Assembly: GCA_903928895.1 (NCBI GenBank)
Contig: CAIYSR010000150.1
Coordinates: forward strand, 92,847-156,846
Length of the DNA stretch: 64,000 nucleotides
DNA from: an uncultured Rhodospirillales bacterium
GTDB taxonomy: Bacteria > Pseudomonadota > Alphaproteobacteria > Acetobacterales > Acetobacteraceae
Reading direction: 5' to 3'
Made by a program: the position numbers and the translations under genes. Position 1 is the first letter of the stretch, and each line of letters opens with the position of its first letter. Shown here piece by piece: positions 1 to 9,050 of the stretch. The notes beneath the pieces are model-generated. The model saw only the letters and a program-made list of their open reading frames with translations, was not told the origin of the DNA and ran no database searches.

Positions 1-122
1 CGCCGCGGATCGGCTGATCGCGCGGCTGGCTTGCGAGCGCCGCGTTTTCGTGGCTTGTGCCGCGCGACAACGGACCACATCTAACCGGCCACAGACCAGT
101 ATCGGGACACGGGGACACCAGG
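1..122. other. Window edge upstream of the thioredoxin gene
   Basis: No gene can be assigned here. The first roughly 80 bases have open reading in two frames and could be the tail of an upstream plus-strand gene cut off by the window, but no recognisable motif is present. The last 40 bases are the leader of the thioredoxin-TPR gene. Confidence 0.4.
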
Positions 123-1046
123 ATGGACGAGCTTATCGGACAGAAGCCGGCTGCCGCGGCGATGATCATCGACGGCGACCAGGCCAGTTTCATGAAGGAT
201 GTGGTCGAGGCCTCGCGCACGATCCCGGTCCTGGTCGATTTCTGGGCGACCTGGTGCGGGCCGTGCAAGACGCTGACGCCGACGCTGGAGAAGGTGGTCA
301 AGGCGGCGGGCGGGCGGGTCAAGCTGGTGAAGATCGACATCGACAAGAACCGGGCCCTGGTGCAGCAGCTGATGCAGATGGGGGTGCCGCTGCAATCGGT
401 GCCGACGGTGGTGGCGTTCCAGAACGGGCAGCTGGCCGACATGTTCCAGGGCGCGCAGCCGGAGAGCGAGGTCAAGAAATTCGTCGAGGCGCTGCTCAAG
501 ATGGCGGGCGGCTCGATGCCGGAGGCCGACCTGCTGGCGGAGGCCAAGGCGGCGCTGGAGGCCGGCGACGGCGAGAACGCGGGCGGCAGGTTCAGCCAGC
601 TGCTCCAGGAGAACCCCGAGAACGCCGAGGCCTGGGCCGGGCTGATGCGCGCCCTGGTGCTGCTCGGCCGCGAGGATGACGCGCAGCAGGCACTCGCCAG
701 CGTGCCGGCCAAGATCGCCGAGCATGCCGAGATCGCCTCGGTGCGCAGCGCGATGGCGCTGGCCATCGAGGGCCGCAACGCCCGCGAGCTGCTCGGCACC
801 TTCGAGGCCCGGCTCGCCGCCGACGCCGACGACCATGCGGCGCGCTACGAGCTTGCCACCGCGTTGAATGCGATGGAGCGGCGCGAGGAGGCCGCCGACG
901 CGCTGCTGACCATCATTCGCAAGCAGCGCGGCTGGAACGAGGATGCGGCGCGGATGCAGCTGTTGAAGTTCTTCGAGGCCTGGGGCTTCGACGACGCCAC
1001 CACGATGGCGTCGCGGCGCAAGTTGTCGGCGCTGCTGTTCAGCTGA
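123..1046 (+). CDS. cnoX: Thioredoxin-TPR co-chaperone (CnoX/YbbN family)
   Basis: A 307-residue protein with an N-terminal thioredoxin fold and an intact active site WCGPC (about residues 41-45), followed by an alpha-helical TPR-like half with repeated Ala/Glu-rich helix pairs. This two-part layout is that of CnoX/YbbN, a cytosolic chaperone that holds oxidised proteins and hands them to GroEL/DnaK. The E. coli member has lost the CxxC redox pair; this one keeps it, so it may also act as a reductase. The ATG at 123 is chosen because the thioredoxin domain follows directly; the frame stays open upstream to 57 but the added residues look like leader. It ends 7 bases before the LON-domain gene and is probably co-transcribed with it. 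Confidence 0.85.
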   Translation: MDELIGQKPAAAAMIIDGDQASFMKDVVEASRTIPVLVDFWATWCGPCKTLTPTLEKVVKAAGGRVKLVKIDIDKNRALVQQLMQMGVPLQSVPTVVAFQNGQLADMFQGAQPESEVKKFVEALLKMAGGSMPEADLLAEAKAALEAGDGENAGGRFSQLLQENPENAEAWAGLMRALVLLGREDDAQQALASVPAKIAEHAEIASVRSAMALAIEGRNARELLGTFEARLAADADDHAARYELATALNAMERREEAADALLTIIRKQRGWNEDAARMQLLKFFEAWGFDDATTMASRRKLSALLFS

Positions 1047-1053
1047 TCCGGCG

Positions 1054-1716
1054 GTGCCCCCCTTCACCGCGCGCGTCGAGGAACTGCCGGATGTGTTTCC
1101 GGTGTTTCCGCTTGCCGGCGCGCTGCTGCTGCCCGGGGGGCGCCTGCCGCTGAACATCTTCGAGCCGCGCTATCTGGCGCTGACCGAGGATGCGCTCGCC
1201 GCCGGGCGGGTGTTCGGCATGGTGCAGCCCGACCCCGGCCGCCCCGCCGGCACCACCGGGCCTGCCCTGTATCGGGTTGGCTGCCTGGGCCGGCTGGTCG
1301 CGTTCAGCGAGAGCGATGACGGCTGCTACCTCATCACCCTGCTCGGGCTCAGCCGTTTCCGACTGACCGGCGAGGCGGTGATGCGGCGCGGCTATCGCCG
1401 GGCGCAGGCCGATTTCACGCCGTTTTGCGACGATCTCGAACCGCCGCCGGCGCGGTTCGACCGCGACGTCCTGCTGGCGGCGCTGCGGGCCTATTTCATC
1501 CGCCGCGGCATCGAGGCCAGCTGGGATGTGATCTCGCGTATGCCGGCGGCCGAGCTGCTCACCACCCTGGCGATGGTCTGCCCCTTCGGCGCGCCGGAGA
1601 AGCAGGCGCTGCTGGAGGCACCGACGCCGACCGATCAGGCCGCCACCCTGCTCGCATTGCTGCAAATGGACATCCATGCCCCCGGCGACGACGGCGCGCC
1701 CGGCCGGGCCAGTTGA
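1054..1716 (+). CDS. LON substrate-binding-domain protein
   Basis: A 220-residue protein beginning with GTG. It opens with the PVFPLAGALLLPGGRLPLNIFEPRY stretch (positions about 12-36; key elements are FPL, LLPGG and NIFEPRY), the hallmark of the LON N-terminal domain (PF02190). It has no AAA+ or serine-protease part, so it is a stand-alone substrate-binding domain and not Lon itself. Such proteins are frequent in alphaproteobacteria and their role is not settled. It sits 7 bases after the thioredoxin-TPR gene and 12 bases before the Trm112-like gene, which suggests a protein-quality operon. Confidence 0.85.
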   Translation: MPPFTARVEELPDVFPVFPLAGALLLPGGRLPLNIFEPRYLALTEDALAAGRVFGMVQPDPGRPAGTTGPALYRVGCLGRLVAFSESDDGCYLITLLGLSRFRLTGEAVMRRGYRRAQADFTPFCDDLEPPPARFDRDVLLAALRAYFIRRGIEASWDVISRMPAAELLTTLAMVCPFGAPEKQALLEAPTPTDQAATLLALLQMDIHAPGDDGAPGRAS

Positions 1717-1728
1717 GAGGCCGACGCC

Positions 1729-1929
1729 ATGAGCGACACCCCACCCCGCCCCGTCCCGGTCGATCCCAGGCTGCTTGAAATCCTGGTTTGCCCGCTCACC
1801 CGCACCGCGCTCGAATATGACCGGGTGCATGACGAGCTGATCAGCCGCGCCGCCGGGCTCGCCTTTCCGATCCGCGACGGCATTCCGATCATGCTGGCCG
1901 ACGAGGCGCGACGCCTGGACGACGCCTGA
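1729..1929 (+). CDS. Trm112-family small protein
   Basis: A 66-residue protein with the Trm112/UPF0434 pattern: [10 protein letters not shown] near the start, then [20 protein letters not shown]. Trm112 proteins in eukaryotes and archaea activate methyltransferases; the bacterial short forms are less well understood. Only one cysteine remains of the zinc-ribbon set, as is usual for the proteobacterial versions. Its stop TGA shares its last A with the ATG of the next gene (TGATG), so the two are probably translationally coupled. Confidence 0.85.
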   Translation: MSDTPPRPVPVDPRLLEILVCPLTRTALEYDRVHDELISRAAGLAFPIRDGIPIMLADEARRLDDA

Positions 1930-2282
1930 TGGCGACGCCGACCGAGATCAAGCTGCACCGCGAGCGCAAGCTGCTTGAGGTTGCCTTCGACGACGGCCAC
2001 AGCTTCGAATTGCCGGCCGAGTATCTGCGGGTGGAGAGCCCGAGCGCGGAGGTCCAGGGCCACGGGCCCAACGAGCGGCGGATCATCGCCGGGCGGCGCC
2101 ATGTCGGCATCATGGGCCTGGAGCCGGTCGGCAACTACGCGGTGCGGCTGATGTTCGACGACCTGCACGACACCGGCATCTTTTCGTGGGACTACCTTTA
2201 CGAACTTGGCCGCGACCGGATCAAGCGCTGGCACGCCTATCTCGATGCGCTCAAGGCGCAGGGCCTGAGCCGGGATCCTTGA
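1929..2282 (+). CDS. DUF971 protein (gamma-butyrobetaine hydroxylase-like N-terminal domain)
   Basis: A 117-residue protein that is essentially one DUF971 domain: an early basic segment (LHRERKLLEVAFDDG), FELPAEYLRVESPSAEVQGH, and a C-terminal GIFSWDYLYELG block. In eukaryotic butyrobetaine and trimethyllysine hydroxylases this fold is a zinc-binding N-terminal domain; stand-alone bacterial versions often neighbour Fe-S or chaperone genes. The function here is unknown. It begins inside the stop codon of the Trm112-like gene and is followed by a 67-base gap before lptF. Confidence 0.8.
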   Translation: MATPTEIKLHRERKLLEVAFDDGHSFELPAEYLRVESPSAEVQGHGPNERRIIAGRRHVGIMGLEPVGNYAVRLMFDDLHDTGIFSWDYLYELGRDRIKRWHAYLDALKAQGLSRDP

Positions 2283-2349
2283 TGCCGCGTTTGGCGCCGC
2301 GGCGCGGCCCCGCTAGAGTGCCGGCCGGACCGGAGACTCGCCCACTCTC

Positions 2350-3501
2350 ATGACGCTGCGCGCCGCCAGGATCGAGAGCTATGTGCTGCGCCAGCTCGGC
2401 CTCGGGCTGGTCGCGGTGACGGCTGGGCTGGTGGCGCTGATCTGGCTGACCCAGTCGCTCCGCTTCGTCGAGCTGGTGGTCAACCGCGGGCTGTCGTTTC
2501 GTATCTTCCTCCAGCTGACGTCGCTGCTGCTGCCCAATTTCGTCGCCATCATCCTGCCTATCGCCGTTTTCGTGGTGGTGCTGTTCGTCTATCAGAAGCT
2601 GGCCACCGACCGCGAGCTGACGGTGATGCGCGCGGCCGGGCTGTCGCAGGCCGCGCTGGCCCGGCCGGCGGTCTATCTGGCGTTGATCGCGATGATCCTC
2701 GGCTACCTGCTCAATCTCTGGATCGTGCCGACGGCGTCCGCGGGGTTCCGCGAGTTCCAGTTCGAGATCCGCAACAAGGTGGTCGCCTTCCTGCTGCAGG
2801 AGGGCGTGTTCACGCCGATCTCCGATCAGCTCACGGTCTATGTCCGCGCGCGCGACCGCGACGGCACGCTGCGCGGCATCCTGGTCGATGACGCCCGCAA
2901 TCCGGCCAGCCACGCCACCATGCTGGCCGAGAGCGGCCGTCTGGTGTTGGATCAGGGCGTGCCCCGCGTGCTGCTGCTCAACGGCAGCCGCGAGGAGCTC
3001 GACCGCCGGACCGGACGGCTCAATGTGCTGAGTTTCGATGAGAACGCGGTCGAACTGGCCGATGCCGACCGCGGCGGTGCGCAGCGCTTCCGCGATGTCT
3101 CGGAAATGACGCTGGGCGAGCTGTTCAACCCCGATCCGCGCGTTATCCCCGAGCGTGACCACGGCAAGCTGCTGGTCGAGGCGCATCGGCGGCTGGCCAA
3201 TCCGCTGACCTCGATCGGCTTCGCGCTGGTGGCGGTGGCCGCGGTGCTGACCGGCACGTTCCGCCGCCACGGCAGCCTGATCCGCCCGGTGGTGGCGGTG
3301 CTGGTGGTGGTGGCCCTGGTCGCCGGCGGGCTCGCGGTGGCCAATATCGCGGCCCGGCAGCCGGCACTGATGCCGCTGGTCTGGCTGCACGCGCTGCTGC
3401 CGGGCATGATCGCGGCGTGGGTGCTGCTGGCGCCGCAGATCGCGAGCGCGTCCGGGCCGCTGCCGCCGGCTGGTCCGTTGCGGCCTGGGGCTCGGGCATG
3501 A
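2350..3501 (+). CDS. lptF: LPS export ABC transporter permease LptF
   Basis: A 383-residue permease of the YjgP/YjgQ family. Transmembrane helices lie near residues 15-35, 60-85 and 100-120, then a periplasmic beta-jellyroll region of about 130-270, then three helices to the C-terminus. This is the LptF/LptG layout: inner-membrane subunits that, with LptB, extract lipopolysaccharide and pass it to the periplasmic bridge. Leader residues resemble family members (RIESYVLRQLGLGLVAV). The gene overlaps lptG by 4 bases, and lptD follows, forming an LPS export operon. lptA, lptB and lptC are not in this window. Confidence 0.93.
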   Translation: MTLRAARIESYVLRQLGLGLVAVTAGLVALIWLTQSLRFVELVVNRGLSFRIFLQLTSLLLPNFVAIILPIAVFVVVLFVYQKLATDRELTVMRAAGLSQAALARPAVYLALIAMILGYLLNLWIVPTASAGFREFQFEIRNKVVAFLLQEGVFTPISDQLTVYVRARDRDGTLRGILVDDARNPASHATMLAESGRLVLDQGVPRVLLLNGSREELDRRTGRLNVLSFDENAVELADADRGGAQRFRDVSEMTLGELFNPDPRVIPERDHGKLLVEAHRRLANPLTSIGFALVAVAAVLTGTFRRHGSLIRPVVAVLVVVALVAGGLAVANIAARQPALMPLVWLHALLPGMIAAWVLLAPQIASASGPLPPAGPLRPGARA

Positions 3502-4610
3502 TGATCACCGCCACGCTGTCGCTCTATGTCGCCCGGGTGTTCGCCTTCGCGGTCGGGGCGATGGTGGGCGCGCTGACCTTCGTGGTGGGTCTGTTCGACT
3601 TCATCGAGCTGCTGCGCCGTGCGGCCACCAAGCCCGATGCGACGCTGGCCATCGTGGCCGGGATCGGCGGGCTGCGGCTGCCCTGGATCGCCATGCAGAT
3701 CCTGCCTTTCGCGGTGCTGCTGGGCGGGATCATGGCGTTCTGGCGGCTCACCCGGTCCTCCGAACTGGTCGTGGCGCGGGCCGCGGGCATCTCCGCCTGG
3801 CAGTTCCTCGCCGCTCCGGTGCTGGTGGCGGTGCTGATGGGCGCTTTCGCCACCGGCGCCGTCAGCCCGCTGTCGGCCGCGCTGCGGGCGCAGGCCGAGG
3901 TGCTGGAGACCGCCTACCTGAAAACCGGCGGCGGACCGCTCGCCCTCAACGGCGGGTCGCTGTGGCTGCGCCAATCCGACCGCCAGCTCGATCCGCTGGG
4001 CGTTGCGATCCTGCATGCCGCGGGCGTTGCGCTGCGCGAGGGCATGCTGACCGCGCGCGAGGTCAGCGTCTTCCGCCTCGACGGCCAGGACCGCCTGCTG
4101 GAGCGGATCGAGGCCACCGGCATGCGGCTGGCCGACGAAGCCTGGGTGCTCGACAATGCGCGGCGCGTCACCCCCAACCACCTGCCCGATCCCGCCCGCA
4201 CCATCCGCCTGCCGACGACGATGACGCCCGAGCGGGTGCAGGAAAGCTTCGCGGCGCCCGACACCTTCTCGGTCTGGGCGCTGCCCGGCTTCATCGCGCT
4301 GCTCGAGGCCGCCGGCTTCTCGGCGCTGCGCCACCGGCTGCAGTTCCAGTCCCTGCTCGCGTTGCCGCTGCTGGCCGGCACGATGGCGCTGCTGGCGGCG
4401 GGATTCTCGATGCGGCCGGCGCGGCGCGGCGGCGTGGCGCAGATGATCGGCTCCGGCATCGCGGCGGGGTTTCTCCTGTTCGTGCTGACCAAGGTGAGCG
4501 AGGAATTCGGCCAGTCCGGCGCGTTGCCGGCGTTCCTTGCCGCCTGGGTGCCCTCGGCGGCCGGGCTGCTGCTGGCGGTTTCGCTCCTGCTGCATCTGGA
4601 GGATGGCTGA
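3498..4610 (+). CDS. lptG: LPS export ABC transporter permease LptG
   Basis: A 370-residue partner of LptF with the same plan: N-terminal helices, a periplasmic jellyroll, then three C-terminal helices. I start it at the ATG at 3498, which overlaps the lptF stop as ATGA; the frame is open further upstream but would intrude deeply into lptF and add residues untypical of the family. A second ATG at 3501 is an equal alternative. It ends 3 bases before lptD. LptF and LptG form the transmembrane channel of the LptB2FG extractor. Confidence 0.92.
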   Translation: MMITATLSLYVARVFAFAVGAMVGALTFVVGLFDFIELLRRAATKPDATLAIVAGIGGLRLPWIAMQILPFAVLLGGIMAFWRLTRSSELVVARAAGISAWQFLAAPVLVAVLMGAFATGAVSPLSAALRAQAEVLETAYLKTGGGPLALNGGSLWLRQSDRQLDPLGVAILHAAGVALREGMLTAREVSVFRLDGQDRLLERIEATGMRLADEAWVLDNARRVTPNHLPDPARTIRLPTTMTPERVQESFAAPDTFSVWALPGFIALLEAAGFSALRHRLQFQSLLALPLLAGTMALLAAGFSMRPARRGGVAQMIGSGIAAGFLLFVLTKVSEEFGQSGALPAFLAAWVPSAAGLLLAVSLLLHLEDG

Positions 4611-4613
4611 GAC

Positions 4614-6836
4614 ATGCGCCCCGCCACCCGCCGCGCGAGGCTGCTTGCCCCCGCCCTGCTTGTCCCCGCCGTTGTCGTGGTCGGCCTGTTCGTCGCCGGC
4701 GCGGGCGCGGCGCAGACCCGCATGCCGAGCCAGACCATTGCCCCGGTCAAGCAGGACGCGCCGGTCTATTATCAGGCCGACACCGCCGAATACGATCGCG
4801 AGCCGGGTGTCGTCACGCTCACCGGCCATGTCGAATTCTGGCAGGACGCGCGGATGCTGCTGGCGGACAAGGTGGTCTACAACCGCGTCACCGACATCGC
4901 CACCGCGACCGGCCATATCGTCCTGCTCGAACAGGACGGGCAGACCGTGTTTGCCGACCAGGCCGAACTCTCCGGCGGCATGAAGGACGGCGTGCTCACC
5001 GGCATGCGCGCGCTGCTCGCCGAGAACGGGCGGCTCGCCGCGAACGGCGTGCGCCGGACGGACGGGCGGATCAACGAGCTGGCCCGCGTCGTCTACTCGA
5101 CCTGCGACCTGTGCACGACCGATCCCTCGCGCGCGCCGTTGTGGCAGATCCGGGCGGCCGAGGCGGTGCAGGACACCGAGAACAAGATGATCGAATACCA
5201 CGACACGATCATCGACTTTTTCGGCGTGCCGGTGCTGTGGCTGCCCTATCTGACCCATCCCGACCCTTCGCAGAAGCGCGCCAGTGGCCTCCTGACGCCG
5301 AGCTTCGGCCTGAGCAAGCACCTCGGCGGTTTCCTCGCCGAGCCCTATTACTGGGTGATCGACGGCCAGTCCGACGCCACGATCACGCCCACGGTTGCGA
5401 CCCGCAACGGTCCTGCCGTGGAACTCGGCTACCGGCGGCGCTTCAACGACGGCACGCTTTCGATCAACGCCTCGATTGCCAACCATGACGGCGAGGCGGG
5501 GGCGCATTTGTTCGCCCGCGGGAGTTTCGCCATCGACGAGACCTGGCGCTGGGGTTTCGATGTGCAGCGCACGACCTCGCTGAACTACATGCGCGACTTC
5601 CGCATCGCCGGGACCCAGACGGTGCTGACCAGCCAGGCCTATCTCGAAGGCTTCGGCCAGGGCGCCTGGACGCGGCTGGACGCGCGCGCCTACCAGGCGC
5701 TCTCGACCAGCATCAAGCGCGAGACGCTGCCCTATGTCCTGCCGCGCTATCAGTACAGCTTCCTGTCCGAGCCGACCTGGCTCGGCGGGCGCTTCTCGGT
5801 GGAGGCCGGGGCGTTCAACGTCTTCCGCTACACCGGCACCAATGACCAGCGTGGCGCGCTCGGCCTCGCCTGGCAGGACGGACGGATCGGTCGGTTCGGC
5901 GATGTCTGGGATGTCCAGCTCCGCGTCGACGGCTCCGCCTACTGGGCGCACCAGTACGACCAGCAGCCCAATTTCGGCTCCCACGGCACCGTCAATGCCG
6001 CCCAGGCGATGCCGACGGCGGCGGTCAAGCTCAACTGGCCGCTGATGCGCGATGCCGGGAGCTGGGGCGTGCAGATGGTCGAGCCGATCGTGCAGGCGAT
6101 CGCGGCGCCGCAGGGCAGTTCCTACGTCCGCACGCTGATCCCCAACGAGGACAGCCTCGACCAGGATTTCACCGACGCCACCCTGTTCGCGCTCAACCGG
6201 TTTCCTGGCTATGACCGCCTGGAAGGGGGGTTGCGCGTCAATGTCGGGCTGCACGCGAACTGGACCCTGCCGGGCGGCGGGGCGGTGGACGGGCTGGTCG
6301 GCCAGGGCTACCGGGCGCGGTCGGACAAGGCATTCCTCACCGACTCCGGCATGGACAAGACCGCGTCGGACATCGTCAGCCACCTGAACTTCACGCCGAC
6401 CGGCTGGTTCGACATCACCACCCGGCAGCGTTTCGACAAGACGTCGGCGAAGGTCCGTTTTGCCGAGGGGCTGGCCTCCTGGGGGCCGCAATACGCCCGC
6501 TTCTCGGCCGGCTACACCTATTCGCTGACCAACCCCTATTTCTACTTCGACACCCCGGGCGGCTCGGCGCTGGCGACGAAGCCGCGCAACGAAGGCGTGC
6601 TCGGCTTCAGCGCCACCGAGGGGCCGTGGCGGGTGCATGGCTCGGGGCGGCGCGACCTGCGGCAGAACAAGCTGGTGTCGCTCGCGGTCGGCGGCGCCTA
6701 CGAGGACGAATGCTTCATCTTCGACGTCAGCTTCCAGCGGCGCTATACGTCGATCAACAACGACCACGGTGCGAGCACGATTCTCTTCGAGGTCACGCTC
6801 AAGACCATCGGCGAGTTCGGCTTCCATGCGCTATGA
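4614..6836 (+). CDS. lptD: LPS assembly outer-membrane protein LptD
   Basis: A 740-residue protein with a cleavable signal (basic start, hydrophobic LLAPALLVPAVVVVGLFVAG, cut near residue 33), an OstA/LptA-like jellyroll at about 50-160, and a long C-terminal beta-barrel of alternating aromatic strands. It inserts LPS into the outer leaflet with LptE. Cysteines are seen at about 164 and 167 (a CDLC pair) and at 700 (DEC), compatible with an N- to C-terminal disulfide, although the arrangement differs from the two-plus-two cysteines of E. coli. It sits directly after lptG and overlaps the possible surA start by 4 bases. Confidence 0.92.
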   Translation: MRPATRRARLLAPALLVPAVVVVGLFVAGAGAAQTRMPSQTIAPVKQDAPVYYQADTAEYDREPGVVTLTGHVEFWQDARMLLADKVVYNRVTDIATATGHIVLLEQDGQTVFADQAELSGGMKDGVLTGMRALLAENGRLAANGVRRTDGRINELARVVYSTCDLCTTDPSRAPLWQIRAAEAVQDTENKMIEYHDTIIDFFGVPVLWLPYLTHPDPSQKRASGLLTPSFGLSKHLGGFLAEPYYWVIDGQSDATITPTVATRNGPAVELGYRRRFNDGTLSINASIANHDGEAGAHLFARGSFAIDETWRWGFDVQRTTSLNYMRDFRIAGTQTVLTSQAYLEGFGQGAWTRLDARAYQALSTSIKRETLPYVLPRYQYSFLSEPTWLGGRFSVEAGAFNVFRYTGTNDQRGALGLAWQDGRIGRFGDVWDVQLRVDGSAYWAHQYDQQPNFGSHGTVNAAQAMPTAAVKLNWPLMRDAGSWGVQMVEPIVQAIAAPQGSSYVRTLIPNEDSLDQDFTDATLFALNRFPGYDRLEGGLRVNVGLHANWTLPGGGAVDGLVGQGYRARSDKAFLTDSGMDKTASDIVSHLNFTPTGWFDITTRQRFDKTSAKVRFAEGLASWGPQYARFSAGYTYSLTNPYFYFDTPGGSALATKPRNEGVLGFSATEGPWRVHGSGRRDLRQNKLVSLAVGGAYEDECFIFDVSFQRRYTSINNDHGASTILFEVTLKTIGEFGFHAL

Positions 6837-8224
6837 CCAGATCATTCATCGGAGTTGACCCCCTCATTATGACTGCGGCGTCTCGCAAGTTCTCCTGGCC
6901 GGGCCTGGTCCTGGCCGCTCTCCTCGCCGTTCCCGCCGGTGTGGTTGCCACCCTGCCCGCGCAGGCGCAGCCGGCCGCTCCGGCGCGCGTGCCGGCGAAA
7001 CCGCTGCCCGAGCGGGCCGGCACCGACGCGGCCACGATCGTCGCCCTGGTCAACGGCCAGGTGATCACGCTCGGCGATGTCGACAACCGCCGCCGGCTGT
7101 TCGCCCTGTCCACCGGCATGAGCCTCGCCCCGGAGGTCCTGGCCCGGCTCAACGCGCAGGTGACGGCGCAGTTGATCGACGAGCGGCTCAAGCTGCGCGA
7201 GATGCAGCGGCGTCAGATCGTGGTGCCGGAGGCCGACATCGCCGCCGCGATCCAGGAGGTCGAGGGCCGCATCGGCCTGCCCAAGGGGGGGCTGCGGCAG
7301 CGCCTCGCCGCCGATGGCGTGGCGTTGCGCACAATGATCGACCAGATCCGGGTCCAGCTCGGCTGGGGCCGGGTGCTGCGCGAGGAGATGGGCGCGCAGT
7401 CGCCGGTCAGCGAGGCCGACATCGCCCAGCGCGCGGCTTCGCTCAAGGCCCAGATCGGCCAGACCGAATACCGGGTGGGCGAGATCTTCATCCCGACCAC
7501 CACGCCGGGGCAGACCGACGAAGCCCGCCGCTTCGCCGACACGGTGATCCAGCAACTGCGCAACGGCGCGCCCTTCGGCGTGGTCGCTGCCCAGTTCAGC
7601 CAGAGCCAGACCGCCCTGCAGGGCGGCGATACCGGCTGGGTGCAGGGCGTCGAGCTTGATCCGACGGTGCTGCGGGTGGTCGACGCGATGCCGGTCGGCG
7701 CGATCAGCAATCCGATCGTGGTGCCCGGTGGCATCACCGTCGTCACGCTGCGGGCCAAGCGAGAGATCGGTCGCGAGAGCTCGGTGATCCTGACTTTGCG
7801 CCAGGCCTTCTACAAGTTCCCGACCCGGCTCGACCCCGAGCATCCGACCGAGGCGCAGAGTCAGGCGGTTGAGCGGGCGCGGCGGTTGTCGGCCAGCGCG
7901 CGGGATTGTGCCGCGGTTGAGGCGGCGGCGCGCGAGGCGGGCGACAAGTCGGGCGGCAATCCCGGCGAGGTGCGGCTTGACGGCGTCCAGGTGCCGGCCC
8001 TGCGTCAGCTCATGGGCAGTCAGCCGTTGGGCAAGGCGACCCAGCCGTTGATCGCCGATGACGGCGTGGCGGTGATGATGATCTGCTCGCGTGAGAGCCG
8101 AACGCAGGATCTGCCGTCGCGCAAGGAACTGGCGGAGCGGATCATGGGCGAGCGGTTCGAGCTGGTGTCGCGCCAGTTGACGCGCGACCTCGAGCGGCGG
8201 GCGGTGATTGAACGCCGCCGTTGA
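6833..8224 (+). CDS. surA: SurA-type periplasmic chaperone / peptidylprolyl isomerase
   Basis: A protein of about 463 residues with a signal peptide (hydrophobic LVLAALLAVPAGVVATLPAQAQ), a SurA N-terminal helical domain (VNGQVITLGDVDNRR), and a parvulin rotamase domain starting near EYRVGEIFIPTT. SurA escorts unfolded beta-barrel proteins such as LptD to the BAM complex, so its place right after lptD is functionally sensible. Two starts are plausible. The ATG at 6833 overlaps the lptD stop (ATGA). The ATG at 6869 has a GGAG upstream, though spaced rather far, and gives a cleaner signal peptide. In many alphaproteobacteria pdxA lies between surA and rsmA; here it is absent. Confidence 0.88.
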   Translation: MTRSFIGVDPLIMTAASRKFSWPGLVLAALLAVPAGVVATLPAQAQPAAPARVPAKPLPERAGTDAATIVALVNGQVITLGDVDNRRRLFALSTGMSLAPEVLARLNAQVTAQLIDERLKLREMQRRQIVVPEADIAAAIQEVEGRIGLPKGGLRQRLAADGVALRTMIDQIRVQLGWGRVLREEMGAQSPVSEADIAQRAASLKAQIGQTEYRVGEIFIPTTTPGQTDEARRFADTVIQQLRNGAPFGVVAAQFSQSQTALQGGDTGWVQGVELDPTVLRVVDAMPVGAISNPIVVPGGITVVTLRAKREIGRESSVILTLRQAFYKFPTRLDPEHPTEAQSQAVERARRLSASARDCAAVEAAAREAGDKSGGNPGEVRLDGVQVPALRQLMGSQPLGKATQPLIADDGVAVMMICSRESRTQDLPSRKELAERIMGERFELVSRQLTRDLERRAVIERRR

Positions 8225-8231
8225 GCAAGTG

Positions 8232-9050
8232 ATGGCGCTGCCGGCGCTGCGCGAGGTGATCGCGCGGCACGGTCTGGATGCGCGGCGCAAGCTCGGTCAG
8301 CATTTTCTGCTCGATGCCAACCTGATCGGGCGGATCGTACGTCAGGCGGGTGATCTGGCGGGGCGGCATGTTGTCGAGGTCGGGCCGGGGCCAGGGGGGC
8401 TCACGCGAGGGCTGCTGGCGAGCGCGGCGGCGGAGATCGTGGCGGTGGAACTCGACGATCGCGCGGTGGCGCTGATCGGGGAGCTGGCGGAGGGGTTCGC
8501 CGGGCGGCTGCGGGTGGTGGCGGCGGATGCGCTGGCGCTCGATCTCACCGCGCTGGTGGCGGAGCCGCGACAGATCGTGGCCAATCTGCCGTATAACGTT
8601 GCCTCGCCCCTATTGGTGGGATGGCTGCGGCAGGCGGCCCGATGGGAGCGGTTCACCCTGATGTTCCAGGATGAGGTGGCCGAGCGGATTTGTGCGGCGC
8701 CGGACACGCCGGCCTATGGGCGGCTGTCGGTGCTGGCGCAGTGGATTTGCACCGCGGAGTATCGCATGCGGATTCCACCGGCCGCTTTCGTGCCGCCACC
8801 CAAGGTGAACTCGGCGGTGGTGACGCTGACGCCGCGGGCCGAGCAGCCGGCGCCGGCCTTGTTCGCGGCGATGGAGCGGGTGACCGCCGCGGCCTTCGGC
8901 CAGCGCCGCAAGATGCTGCGCGGGGCGTTGAAATCGATCGGCGGCGAGCGCCTGCTGGCCGCCGCCGGGATCGACGGCGTGCGCCGCGCGGAGACCCTCG
9001 ATATTGCCGCCTTCGCCCGGCTCGCGGCGCTGCATCTGGAGGGGGCATGA
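8232..9050 (+). CDS. rsmA: 16S rRNA dimethyladenosine methyltransferase RsmA (KsgA)
   Basis: A 272-residue class I SAM methyltransferase. It shows LGQHFLLD near the N-terminus, the SAM-binding GPGPGGLTRGL, and the catalytic NLPYNVASPLL motif for N6-adenine methylation. RsmA dimethylates two adjacent adenines near the 3' end of 16S rRNA during small-subunit maturation. I use the ATG at 8232, just after the surA stop; a GTG at 8229 and a TTG at 8208 (inside surA) are alternatives. Its stop overlaps the start of the next gene as ATGA. Confidence 0.93.
   Translation: MALPALREVIARHGLDARRKLGQHFLLDANLIGRIVRQAGDLAGRHVVEVGPGPGGLTRGLLASAAAEIVAVELDDRAVALIGELAEGFAGRLRVVAADALALDLTALVAEPRQIVANLPYNVASPLLVGWLRQAARWERFTLMFQDEVAERICAAPDTPAYGRLSVLAQWICTAEYRMRIPPAAFVPPPKVNSAVVTLTPRAEQPAPALFAAMERVTAAAFGQRRKMLRGALKSIGGERLLAAAGIDGVRRAETLDIAAFARLAALHLEGA

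Noticed and set aside
2952..6827. A 1291-residue open frame on the minus strand
   Set aside because: It lies opposite lptF, lptG and lptD, is Arg/Gly/His-rich without any domain, and is a typical antisense shadow in high-GC DNA.
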